Shown here piece after piece: positions 34,591 through 45,245 of a stretch of DNA of 64,000 bases; position 1 is the stretch's first letter; each line of letters begins with the position of its first letter. Below the pieces are notes generated by a model. It saw only the letters and a program-made list of their open reading frames with translations. It was not told the origin of the DNA and did not search any database. This DNA is from Malania oleifera (Eukaryota > Streptophyta > Magnoliopsida > Santalales > Ximeniaceae): NCBI RefSeq assembly GCF_029873635.1, contig NC_080419.1:62119040-62183039 (forward strand), given 5' to 3'. The translations under genes and the position numbers were made by a program.

Positions 34591-35160
34591 CAAGGTGGTT
34601 TTCACAAGCTTCATTAATTTTCTTGGAAACGAGTTCATTAAAGTGCTTCCTCCCGAGCCAATATGCCAATTAGTGTTTAGAAAAGAAACCCTCTGAGGTA
34701 GAGGCACTGAGCCTGTATTACTATTTGCCCTTCTTGGCTTGATATTTTAAATAGTTTTTTATTCATCATTTCATTATAATATGTAGAGTTTTTCTTTTTC
34801 AATGACTACGTTTTTTTTTTTTTTTTTCATTTCATAATATATGCATTTGAAGCCTCGCTACAAAGGACGACATGAGTTTTACTCCAAAAATCCCACCTAT
34901 CAAGACAACTGTAAAAAAAAATTAAAAAAAAAATCACTTCATAAATTTTATATGTATGATGAGGAATAATACTCATTTCTAAACTTAAACTAATTAAGTT
35001 TTATTGATTGTTCATCACTGTTATATACTTAGGCTAGAGAAATTATTTTTATAAAATATTTCAAAAGTCAAATGTAAATTAATTATTATATCAATTTAAG
35101 GACAATTTTATTTTGACACTAAAATTTAATTTTTAAAAAAAATAAAGAAATATATATCGA
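34591..35160. other. Host DNA with poly-T and AT-rich sequence, no gene seen
   Basis: The segment starts with the caagg target site. A run of about 18 T at 34810-34828 could be the poly-A tail of the minus strand LINE to the right, but 330 bp of AT-rich DNA without LINE similarity lies between. No reading frame is supported. Confidence 0.4.
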
Positions 35161-36381
35161 TATATAAAATATCTTTCAAGTGCAACGCAAGTTCTTCCAA
35201 AAACCCATTTCATAAGCAAAAAAAATCCTCTATAGCCTGAGGTGGCTCCAAAGCTTCACCAACGCTAGGAAAGAGGGGAATGCATAGACGAAAAGCAACC
35301 CTACAATGTTGGAAAAGGTGAACGCTCATTTAATTGGACTCGTGGCATGTCATGCATATATTAGTCTTGAGAGTCATGCATCTAAGGCTTTCTAATTCAA
35401 AGCAACTTATGTATTTTATCCTATTAAAAGTCAATGTTCTGACAAAGGTTCAAATCTTGATTCAAACTCTAGCCTTTCAAAGAATGTGACTGCAAGGACA
35501 AAAAATTGGTGTCGATTTGAGAAGATGTAGAAAAGAAAAAGATTGGATATTAAAAAGTCTTAATGAATCACCCTTGCACAGTCTCTCGTCCCCTTTTGTA
35601 GACAAAACAACAAGATTCAATGTATTGAGTAAAGTGGTCAGCTCAACAACCTCTTAAGATTTCTAAAGAAGTGGAAATCTGAAAAAGGAGAGCCCCCCTC
35701 AAAGATAAAAAGGTGCTAATAGATTCATTAAGGAGGGAGGAGAGTTTGAACTTATGAGGCACCAACAACTCCAATGAACCCTCTCCCACCCAAGGATCCT
35801 TCTGAACCTTTGCCACTGTATACTTTAAAGTGCAGGCTAACATGGGAAAAAAAAACACTTCCTTTTGAATCCCACCCATTCTAATGCACCCTTATAATTA
35901 CTTTTAATCGCTTTGTTCCATAAGGAACTAACCTCTAAGTGAACCTCCACAACAATTTTTCCATTAAAGATATTCTTTTCAATACGACATTCCCAAATCT
36001 TAGCCCCTCCCCCCCCCCCCCCTCTTTCCAATTTGGGTCTATTGGCAACCTCCTAACTAACAAAGGATCTCTCCTACTCTCTCCAAAATCCAGCCAAAGG
36101 AATTCAAGCATCACCCTCTCCAAAATCACAGCCACACTCTTAGAAGTTAAAAAGGGTTGAATTGATGAGGGTGGTATGAGTCCCTAGGCAACTGTACCCG
36201 CCTTTCCACCCGTCCAAACTCCTTCCAATTCTCTTGATCACAAGATCCCAAAATACCATGGAATTATGATTCCCTCCAAGAAGGAGACCTTGATAGGATA
36301 GTGGCCAATCCAAAATGGCACAACCTACCATGGCCTTAAACCCCTCCAAAACTCTGCTTTCCACATTGTCACAACTCAAGC

Positions 36382-37030
36382 TTATTTAGGACACTATGCT
36401 TGTCTGTAATCACTTGTTTTTTGTGTGTGCGAAGGGTAACCATAATATAAATAGTACTATTGGTTTTATTCTTTGAGTAGGGTAATGCCTTAGTTTAAAT
36501 AGTAAGATGATTCCTTGGTCACTTTGATGTTTCCTAGTAACAAAGTGAGAATAACATAAAAAAACTTTTTATGGAAGGATAAGTATTCATCAATCATTTT
36601 AAAACTTACTAGCTATTGTAAACATGTTTAACTTACTTTTCAACCTAACTAAACACACATTATTCATAGAGGTGTGTATAATAAATTGATTTCTATACAA
36701 TTTACCTCGTGACTTTTGTTTTCTTTCATGTTTTCTTTTTGCTTTTGCTTCATTTGAATTCAAAGGTTGTGAATTTTTTCATGTGGAAACGCGATATGAT
36801 TTGGATCAATCATTGTAAATATTAACTAGCTATTGTAAACATGTTTAGTTTACTTGTCAACCTAACTAAACGCACGTTGTTTATGAAGGTGTGTATGATG
36901 AATTGGGTTACTTTACAATTTATCTCGTGACTTTTGTTTTCTTTCATGTTTGCTTTTTTCTTTTGCTTCATTGGAATTCAATGGTTGTGAATTTGTTCAT
37001 GTTGAACCATGATATAATGTGGTTGACTAG
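36382..37030. repeat. Insertion in the LINE made of two ~225-bp tandem copies
   Basis: Copy one (about 36596-36800) and copy two (about 36822-37015) share ctagctattgtaaacatgtt, cctaactaaacacac, ctcgtgacttttgttttctt and ggttgtgaatt in order. The block separates two parts of the LINE that are normally adjacent (the FADD-like region and the SYLGLPLGG-like region). Edges are approximate and no target duplication was found. Confidence 0.65.
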
Positions 37031-37459
37031 TTAAGCTAGTGGGATATAACTAGTACCGCACAATCCTTCACTAGGTATAAGTTTGGCCTATGACACATAT
37101 TGATATCTGCTACCCTATGTATAGACAAGTTAACCTTCAATACCAAAATACTATTGAAAATTAATGACAAAATGAGTGCCATTTGAAATTTCTCGACTTT
37201 AACCATGAGAAACATCACAGTGTCATCGATGAATGGCCCTCTCGCCTATGCCTTTAAGAGGCTTTAAACCACTCTTTGGACTATTCGTCAATAACAACAA
37301 AAATATTGGTTAATCTCAAGAACCTTTTTATCCATCCCCTCTATATAGTCCCAAATCTTTTCATACATCACATAATCTAGAAAATCCCAATTCACCCTAT
37401 CATACGCCTTCTCAATGCCCACCTTGAAAATAAGCCCCCCTACACCTCCCCTTCACATC

Positions 37460-38949
37460 TTATCGATGCAAAACTACAAGTGCACAGTATCATAACTTTA
37501 TAGGAAAGTGATGAGAAGAGTATCGTCCTTAGTGATTGGTGACTTACTTTTGTCAAGTACTAAAATTATACTAATGTTGACTTTATTTAGAAAAGAAATT
37601 AAGATTTTTGTAAGTGCAAATTGAAATAAAATCACTTTAAAGAAACTATTCAAAGGAAAATAAAATTGTTTGTCAAATATCAAATTAATGAGAAAGAAAA
37701 CTTTTAGGAAATCGATTTCACCTAATTTTTCACTATGCTTTACTCATCTAACTAATAGGAATTAATTTTCTCTGTTTGTTAGCATCTCTCAAATTCATCC
37801 AAAAGCCTCTTTCGATAGTCAATTGGAAACTATTCTTGTTCATCATTCAATACATGAGTATGGAAATTAATAAAACAAAAACGTAATAAGACCCACGATT
37901 TTAATACTACATAGGTTCATACAAGTCTCTCGATCTCTACAATTACCTCTACCGAAAAATCCAAGATCTATCCTATACTTTCCTCTCTCGATAGCAACTC
38001 ACAGGATCAAAATCATCTAATTAATAGCCAGTTAATCAGAAGCAATAAGCTTAGAATAAATCAGACAAACATGGAAGAAAATTACTTCAGATTAGCATAG
38101 GCAAGCAAGCATAGTTTGAAACCAGATTACATCATTTTCCTAGAAATAAGAAAATTAGTTCATGCTGAAAATAAAATCCCACATAAACGAATTCACCGTA
38201 TTCTCTTTTCTCATGGGAATGGAAGAAAAATCAACACACAGAGTGTCCGTGCACAACCTTGCTGTCTCCCAACTGCTCTCCTCTCCCCGCCTAGTCTTCC
38301 AAAATGAATCCTTTTCTGCTCCTTCCAGAATGCCACTGTGCTGCGCTCTCTCCTAGACTCCCCCCAAATAAAAATAAGACCTCGCCCTCCTTTAAAACCC
38401 TACTAAACCCGCATGCTCCTTCCCTTGTATGGCCGGGTCACATCAAGACCCTGCCTCCCTTTTTTTTGTTTTCAATTTTGCTCCAGCGCCTACACACAGG
38501 CCCATCTACCCGAGGCCCCTCTTTGCATGGTTTTTTTTTCTTTTTCTTCTCACGTGGTCACATCAGATGGCCCATTTGCTTTTCATTTTGAGGCCCTTAG
38601 CCTCCAATACCAAGCCCAGCTCACGTGAATCTCACCGTCAGCCCACGTACATGGCCTATCTTCATGCTCTCACACGGCTAATTTTTCTTCTACTCTATTC
38701 TTCTGCACATGGTTCAAGATGCACGACCGAGCTCTTTTCACGTACGCACACACGACTCACATACACAACCTTACTTCATGTTTAAATTTCAGATTTAATT
38801 TCCAAGAAAAAAAATCTTCTTTCTTTTCATCAAATCTGCTCTGCGATAAAATTAAATGACTGTAGTAAGACCTAAAATCGGCAAAAATAAATAAAATTTG
38901 GCCAAAATTTAAAGTTAAGCAGTGATAATTTATTCTAATATATATCAGT
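37460..38949. mobile_element. Unclassified 1490-bp insertion in the LINE
   Basis: Removing this piece joins the LINE frame exactly (KEVD on the right, VKG then LIFKVGIEKAYDRV on the left). The flanks share catc (37456-37459 and 38950-38953), a 4-bp target duplication. It starts ttatcgatgcaaaactacaa and ends ctaatatatatcagt. It lacks TG..CA LTR ends, clear inverted ends and poly-A. Its middle (38210-38770) is C-rich and gives overlapping spurious ORFs in several frames. I do not recognise the family. Confidence 0.7.
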
Positions 38950-39873
38950 CATCAACTTCCTTAACCACCAAAACCATATCCAAGATTTATCTATCTTTAA
39001 TAAAGGCGGACCGAATCATGAACACCTCTCTCCTTAAGCCTTTCTTAACCTATTAGATAAGATTTTAGACAGAATCTTGTAGGGGCTAGTGAGCAAACTC
39101 AGTAATCCCTCACCCATAAGAATATTTCCTTCTTTGGGATAAGAGTTATGAAGTTAGAGTTCACACTATTACCCATCATCCTAATTTCTATGGAGCACCT
39201 AAAAAATTCTTATAATTTCTTTTGCACCTCCTCCTAATTTTCTTGAAAAAAAAATGCATCGAGGCTTAGGGATCTTTCTCTACTCAAGTCAAACCCCATT
39301 GTTTTTAACTTCTTCAACGTCAAAAGGCCTCATTAGCCACTAAGATGAGGTAGTATCAATGGGAACCCTCCAACCTCAATCTACTAACATTCCTTAGCAA
39401 ATAGGTGATTATAAAATTTTGTAGTCTCCTCTCCAATCCGCAGATGGCCTCTCTCATCCTTGCCCCAGAATCTAATTCTAGATCCTTCATAAAATTATCT
39501 GTTCTCCATTAGCCATTTTATGAAAGAACCACGCATTGCAATCCTTTCACTAGTCCACTTCACCCTTGATTTTTGCGCCAACTCATATCATCCATTAGTA
39601 CAGCACCTCCAAATTGTTACAAAGCCTAGCCCTTCTCACCTTACCCTCCTCATCTAACAAATAACACCTGTAGAAACTATCCAACCAATAATTTCCTCAA
39701 AGATGTAAATTTTAGCCCCCTTGACGTTCTCAAAAATATCCTTATTCCATTGCTTAGACTTCATTTTCATGTGCTGAAGGCCTACACTAGACACTTCCCC
39801 ACCAATGCCTCCCACACTCCCTGAACAAAAGGTGCATTGACCACATCTTTTGAATATAAAAGGTGCAGGACTC

Positions 39874-40090
39874 GCCCCCCGGGCATTGGATCAGTGAAAA
39901 GGGCATGCTGGGGATTGCCGCTTGATGGTGAGGTCCTGGTTCGATTCCTATTGCTTGATCAAATTCCGCTTTATTCCTGTGGAGCTGTGGGGGCGGCTTC
40001 TGTAGGCGTGGGAATAGTCTATGTACTCCGAAGAAGCCACCATAATTGGATGAGCCGGGAGAGCCAACATTCCCGATGTAATCTAAAAAA
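39874..40090 (+). mobile_element. tRNA-derived SINE inserted in the LINE
   Basis: It is flanked by 15-bp direct repeats aaaggtgcaggactc (39859-39873) and aaaggtgtaggactc (40091-40105, one mismatch), and its 3' end is A-rich. An internal B box, GGTTCGATTCC, lies near 39938-39950, with an A-box-like ggatcagtgaaaaggg about 50 bp upstream. These are the split RNA polymerase III promoter parts of tRNA-derived SINEs. Length of about 217 bp is normal. Confidence 0.85.
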
Positions 40091-40254
40091 AAAGGTGTAG
40101 GACTCCACTGCATCACATTGGGATCACAAAGCATAGGACAATGATGGGAGATAGGCCTCGCAAAGGTCTCTTGCCTAATAAATGGATAAGTGTCTTCCTA
40201 CGCATTAATATATAAATCAAACAATTAATATTATTCTCATAAAAGAATTAAATT

Positions 40255-40822
40255 TCGTACACAAATTTAAATTTCATCATGCCTATATAAGAAAAGGTCA
40301 AATTTTACATTTCATATGTTAAAATATCAGATATATGCAACACACCATTTTATTAAATTAAATAATGTGAAAACCTCTATAAAAAATAAAAATATATTCA
40401 GTATTATTTGATTAAAGAATTTTTTTTTTCAAAATATAACACTGTAGACATTTCAAAATACCTTATACATATCTAATATACAACAACCTATTATGCATGT
40501 TTATGAGCTTCCAAACTTTAAATGAAGGAGAATTTTCAGCTAAACTACATAACTTTTCTTTTCTAAAAATTAATTTAAATCTTGAACATATAAGAAAAAG
40601 TTAAATTGTACTTTCCATATTTTGAAAATATCACATATATGCAAACACCATCTTATAAAGTTAAATAAGTACAAAATCTCTATAAAAAATAACAATATAT
40701 TCAATATTAATTTATTATCAAAATATTCTTTCAAAACATAACAATTTTGACATTTCAAAATACCTTATACATATATAGTATACAACAATCTATTATGTGT
40801 ATTTATGAGCTTCCAAACATTA
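40255..40822. repeat. Two tandem copies of a ~300-bp AT-rich unit
   Basis: Copies at about 40255-40520 and 40560-40822 share atataagaaaa, tcacatatatgcaa, cctctataaaaaataa, gacatttcaaaataccttat and tttatgagcttccaaac in order. No coding potential. Confidence 0.8.
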
Positions 40823-40931
40823 CATTCACATGCCTATTCTAGTAGTTTAAAATATTCATACATGCTATATATAACTCAACTCTAAATTTATTAAACCTTT
40901 TTTGCACCAAGGAAAATTTTCTTATATGATA

Positions 40932-41136
40932 CATTCATCTATACTATATAACTTTTCTTTTCTTTAATTCTAAGAACATAGGTCATTAGGTAGTATTTGG
41001 AAGCACGAATTTCGAAGCTTGAATTTAGATTTGTGTAGATTTTAGAAAATAATAACTTAAAACAATTTTACATCATGTCTTTTCCCAACCTCACACAAAT
41101 TTAAGGTCTCAATTCCATGCCCCCAAACAAAAGGTT
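40932..41136. repeat. Direct repeat copy 1 flanking the RTE fragment
   Basis: It matches 41578-41792 with roughly 10 percent difference, starting cattcatctatactatataac. It includes a possible small MITE with weak inverted ends (gtatttggaagcacgaattt and, inverted, tgcccccaaacaaaagg). Confidence 0.8.
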
Positions 41137-41154
41137 AAAAAATGTATTACATAT

Positions 41155-41577
41155 ACAACAACAACATCAAAATCAAGCCTTAATCCCACTGAATGAGGTC
41201 AGTTATATGAATCATTTTCCACCAATTTATGAGATTATGGATCATTTCTTTAGATAGATTCAAGGATATTAAATCCTTACTCACTATATCCTCGCAAATT
41301 ATTTTAAGTCTACCCCTACCCCTTCTACTGCCCCCCACAGTAACTAAGTCACTCTTCCTCGTAGGTGCACTATGTGGCCTACGTTACAAGTGTCCATACC
41401 ATCCAAGTAGTCCCTCCTTTATCTTATCTTCTATAAGAGTTACACCTAACTTACCACGAATATATTCATTTCTTAATTTATCTTTTAATGTTATACCACT
41501 CATTCATCTAAGCATTCTTATCTCGGTAACTTTTACTTTTTGGATATTATGCTTCTTCGTCGCCCGACATTTCGATC
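41155..41577 (-). pseudogene. 3' end of an RTE-type LINE (ORF C-terminus and 3' tail)
   Basis: On the minus strand one frame gives KKHNIQKVKVTEIRMLR, a stop, KLGVTLIEDKIKEGLL, GHL, a stop, RRPHSAPTRKSDL, RGRGRLKII and ITDLIQWD. It ends with a TAA at 41180-41182 and a TTG-rich tail (41155-41170). This is the well-known RTE C-terminus with the RRPHSAP and IHVADPTxWD signatures. Two internal stops and 5' truncation make it dead. Confidence 0.87.
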
Positions 41578-41792
41578 CATTCATCTATACTATATAACTT
41601 TTTTCTTTTCTAAAAATTTTAATTATGAGAACATGGATCATTAGGTAGTGTTTGGAAGCATGAATTTCAAAACTTGAATTTAGATTTGTGTAGATTTTAA
41701 AAAATAATAACTTAAAACAATTTTACATCGTGTCTTGTCCCAACCTCACACAAATTTAAGGTCTCAATTTCACGCCCCCAAACAAAAGGTTT
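41578..41792. repeat. Direct repeat copy 2 flanking the RTE fragment
   Basis: Partner of 40932-41136, beginning cattcatctatactatataac and ending in the same cgcccccaaacaaaaggtt words. Confidence 0.8.
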
Positions 41793-42792
41793 TAAAATTT
41801 ATTACATACATGAAATGAAAAAATATATATAACTATAAAGAAAAGTAATATTAATTTGTTTAAAAGCATGTGGAGTGACACTAGTAACTATATTGTATTG
41901 TAAACAAAATTTTTCTATAAGGGCATCTATAACACAAGACAATCTTTTTATACTTCAACAACATGCACATGATGCTTCATGGAAATGTTTACAATTTTGA
42001 AAATGTGATTTAAATATTTGACACTGCTTCAACCCTTTTCACTAGACACTTTGTAGATGCTCCTCAAACTTTTCTTTTTCAATATGTTTCAAACATATAT
42101 GTGTTACTAGTATTGTGCACCTGCTATACACAAGATTACTTGATTTTTTTGTGATTTTTTAAAACACACAGATATACATAATTTATCTTGTCATTTTTAT
42201 TTTTTTTTTCTTTCGGTCTCATATCATATAAAATAGAATAATAAAGAACCTATATATATAGAATATACATAAATTATCTTGTCATTTCTTTTTTATTTTT
42301 CTTTTGGTCTCACATCATATAAAATAGAATAATAAAATAATATTTTTTTGGTAATGTTCAGGAAAGGGGCATATTTTTTTGGTTTAAAAGGAAACATATA
42401 TAAAATAACACTTAGTTAAAGATGCATTTTCACATTAGCTTTGATGTAACAAGACAAAGGGTCCTATGTAAGAAGAGAGCATTTACATTTTTTTGTCAAG
42501 GATAAACATAATATGATATGATATTGACAAATAATCCAACAGCCTCCTATAAACCTTCTTACATTCACATTAACTGCAAAGCAATCAATCCTAACTGGCT
42601 TCTCACTCCCCAAAAAGAAAAGTTAGAAGAAACAAGGAGGGAAAAAAATGCACTCATCCAACAAGACCACGTGCCAATATATTCAAAAAGACAAGGTCAT
42701 GGATTAATTCCTTTATCTAGAGTGCAGCACTTGCGCCCCACATCAGATTTCTTTCCTGTATATAACCAACATTGATGGCTTGTTCTTGCTCT
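41793..42792. other. AT-rich non-coding DNA
   Basis: A short duplication of tataaaatagaataataaa with catataattatcttgtcatt-like flanks lies at 42165-42330. Nothing else is recognisable. The right end adjoins the SYP61-like fragment and may contain its 3' flank. Confidence 0.4.
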
Positions 42793-43903
42793 CTACCCTA
42801 AGTGAAGAAGACCAGAACAAAAGGGCAATAAACTAACTACCAGGAACAATATCATCATTATCTGACCCTTGTCACCAGCCTTCTTCATGACCATGGATAC
42901 CTTTTTCTGCTTGGCTGTAAAGGAAAAAGAAATCCTCTAATTAACTAACAACAAAGATTCCAGTACTACATTTATTTCTGCTAGCCACAAAAGTATGTTG
43001 TAAACTACTAAAATATTTTCCTCACCCGGACAAAATCAAGATGATTACTTATAGTGTCCATCTCCACATTAAAATTGTCAATTATCTTCTCCTGTATCCA
43101 TCCAAAAAGCTATGTTTTAGTGTCGTAATAAATAATAATATCCTTAGCCGAAGTTTTTACTTAAAAAACTAAATAGTTGCACATCTTGCTGCAATAGAGA
43201 AATGTCATGCATTACAGCCCTTAGGGAAAGTCACAATCATGCTTTTAATTTATCTGGCGCTTATTGCCAATGAGTTTCTCATACACACAAGGAGATAAAG
43301 CCTAGAAATTCTTACCCGTGCAAGGAGTTCTCCACATATTGTAAGTCCCACATACCAAGTCCTCTCCAATTTTAAAATAATTGTAAAGTAATAAATAACA
43401 AACCATTACAATTTTTCAAATTAATAACAATTAAAGCAGAAGACGGAGAAGAAGAAATGAAAAGAATACTGGTAGGATAACATAGTTTTGTTTGCAAAAT
43501 AAATATGAATCAGAATTCAGGATTAGGGAAATCATTATAAATATTACACAAGCATGTGCAGACTCCATCTCAACTGCCACTAAAAACTTGCAGTCAATGG
43601 TCACGGTGCCCACCCAATAAAATTCTGCATTACTTGGGAGACCTCATTCCAAAATCATGAAGCAAATGGGTAACTATTATCTAACAAGAAAATATTTTAT
43701 ATGTAACAACAACAAAAAGTTACTAATCCAACATCTTCAATGTCAATACAACTCCATAATTATAATTCACAAAAGATTAAAAGATGATACCTGAGTACAA
43801 GCATTGGCAATCCATCTCCTCTTTTTTCAAGCTTAACATCAACAATGCCATACCAAGCAGGATCTCTAGCTGCCACAACAATTGCCTTGTCCAACTCATC
43901 CAC
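42793..43903 (-). pseudogene. SYP61: Fragment of a SYP61-type Qc-SNARE gene, exons with introns, broken
   Basis: Four exon pieces are recognisable by similarity to syntaxin of plants 61, a TGN Qc-SNARE for vesicle fusion. They are: 43903-43791 (DELDKAIVVAARDPAWYG, then KLEKR; 113 nt, one short of a whole number of codons, so frameshifted; donor cag|gtatc); about 43367-43316 (YVGLTICGELLAR, donor gtaag); 43091-43026 (EKIIDNFNVEMD to DFVR, acceptor cag and donor gtgag); and 42906-42793 (KKVSMVMKKAGDKGQIMMIL, hydrophobic tail, stop). The SNARE-motif end and membrane anchor are retained, the latter with an altered end. The exon(s) between the first two pieces and the N-terminal exon were not found. 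Retained introns exclude a retrocopy. Confidence 0.8.
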
Positions 43904-44040
43904 ATTTCAATATATATAATAAAATAAAAAAGTGCAATTTTTCAGCACAAAGCAATTGCCTTGTCCAACTCATCCACGTTTCTATATATACATTAAAGTT
44001 ATATAATATATATAAAAAAAAAGGTGCAATTTTTCAGCAC
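43879..44040. repeat. Tandem duplication over the SYP61-like exon start
   Basis: Copy one (43879-43948) and copy two (43953-44040) share caattgccttgtccaactca plus tccac and the closing gtgcaatttttcagcac. The duplication repeats the first codons of the exon and probably destroyed its acceptor, since no AG precedes GTGGATGAG in either copy. Confidence 0.85.
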
Positions 44041-44235
44041 CAGGAAACATGAGTTGCTGCTATCAGCTATGTTAGAGAAGGCAAGAAATTATTAAATCAA
44101 TACAAGTGCATTATCCATCCAATCCAACCACAATGATTGGTGCAGGCTTCAATAATAGATCTGATGCAGCTATACTATATTTAAAATAAGATTAGAGACG
44201 TGCATTTTTTAAGTACCTTTTCCCTTCAGTGCTTA

Positions 44236-44253
44236 TTACTCATCTTCGTCTTC
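44236..44253 (-). other. Possible terminal exon encoding EDEDE-stop
   Basis: A good acceptor (tttctctacag) is followed by GAAGACGAAGATGAGTAA on the minus strand. Acidic C-termini are common, but the segment is short, so chance is a real alternative. Confidence 0.25.
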
Positions 44254-44689
44254 CTGTAGAGAAACATAATGACAAGCATAATTACTTCGAAAGGAAAATA
44301 AAAGAAGGGTGGAGGGGGTTAGAGGAGTTAAAACAGGCAGGCAGAGTTGTATTTGTAAAGGGGGCATAAGAACATTTATTCATTAACATCAGTTCTCAGA
44401 AGGTAAATATAAAGTTTAAAACAAAGAAGTGGCTATGGACTTCATGTTACAAAAAAAGATTAAAAAACATTTGATGTTGCAGTCTAATACAAAAAATGAA
44501 TACAAGCATGAAAATTGGAGACAGGATAACAAGATCATGCATAACAATGAGATTGAGGACATTTGGAATGTTTCTTAAACAATTCCGTCCAGCCAACCAC
44601 ATTCTGATATTTCCTACATCTAAAATCTGCGTGCAAGAAACAAAGAACAAAGAATAACAACTAAATCTATTCACTATAAATTACATACA

Positions 44690-45072
44690 ATACGCTAGCA
44701 GCTAGCAAGCCAAATCACATACCCATACTCTAGCAACTCTAAAATTGAATAAATAACACGTAAGCTTTGCATGCCAAAATTGTATTCTCCATGCTGGCTC
44801 CCCACAAAAGCAAGAACAGTTTTTAAACAAAAAACAAAAAACAAAAAAAATAAAAAATAAACAAAACAAAACAAACAAACAAACAAACAACTCCCAAAAA
44901 AGTTAATGAAAGTGTATGGCCATAAACAGTCTAGCAAGCTTGATAGTTGCAACCATGATGTTCAAGTTGGAAATACAAAAAATATATATATAGGTTTTAT
45001 TCATGAAAAAAATGTACAGTCTTTTCATGTGCATCAATACTCATAAGAACAAAACTTTTTGATGTTGCCATC

Positions 45073-45103
<31 letters not shown>

Positions 45104-45245
45104 CCCTTTTTTTTAAGATTCCACCCTCTGAGAAAAATTCCACCAGTAAATGCCTGAATTATCCTCCTAAACCACTACCGAATTAGAAGCCTAGAATAAA
45201 AAATGCCTTGAACTTAATCAAAGGCCTAAAATATCCTCCAAAAAA
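44690..45245. repeat. Large direct repeat, copy 1 of 2 (partner 46827-47345)
   Basis: The copies share a long ordered series of words: gctagcagctagcaagccaa, atactctagcaactctaaaa, gctccccacaaaagcaagaa, gtgtatggccataaaca, ttgatagttgcaacc, ttttttgatgttgccatcct and ccaccagtaaatgcct. They are about 2.1 kb apart. Variable A-rich and CT-rich tracts account for most length differences. No reading frame is supported. Confidence 0.9.

Larger units (their letters stand above)
35160..40200 (-). mobile_element. L1-type LINE ORF2, degenerate and interrupted by three insertions
   Basis: Read on the minus strand from the right, the order is: end of the endonuclease domain (RPISHHCPMLCD and QWSPTPF, 40190-40106); linker with MKMKSKQWNKDIFENVK (about 39770-39720); RQKSRVKW (about 39570); RT start SAFIKDR and ILDMVLVVKEVD (about 39015-38955); palm EKAYDRVNWDFLDYV (about 37420-37370); catalytic FIDDTVMF (37205-37235, normally FADD); LSYQGLLLGGN (36290); and the C-terminal IWECRIEKNIF region (36000). 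Frames shift repeatedly and stops are common. The 5' end is truncated near 40200. The 3' end is not certain. Confidence 0.85.

Noticed and set aside
36007..36022. Poly-C run as a possible functional tract
   Set aside because: It lies in the decayed LINE where relatives encode a Gly-rich piece, and is most simply a slippage product.
38116..38785. Several overlapping + strand ORFs of 60-118 codons
   Set aside because: They lie in a C-rich unclassified insertion, overlap in three frames, and show no family motif or consistent codon use.
39938..39950. B-box that could mark a tRNA gene
   Set aside because: Flanking 15-bp duplications, an A-rich tail and lack of a cloverleaf show a tRNA-derived SINE rather than a tRNA gene.
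44695..44952. Phe/Leu/Cys-rich ORFs on the minus strand
   Set aside because: They derive from A-rich simple sequence in one copy of a direct repeat. The frame is not kept in the partner copy.
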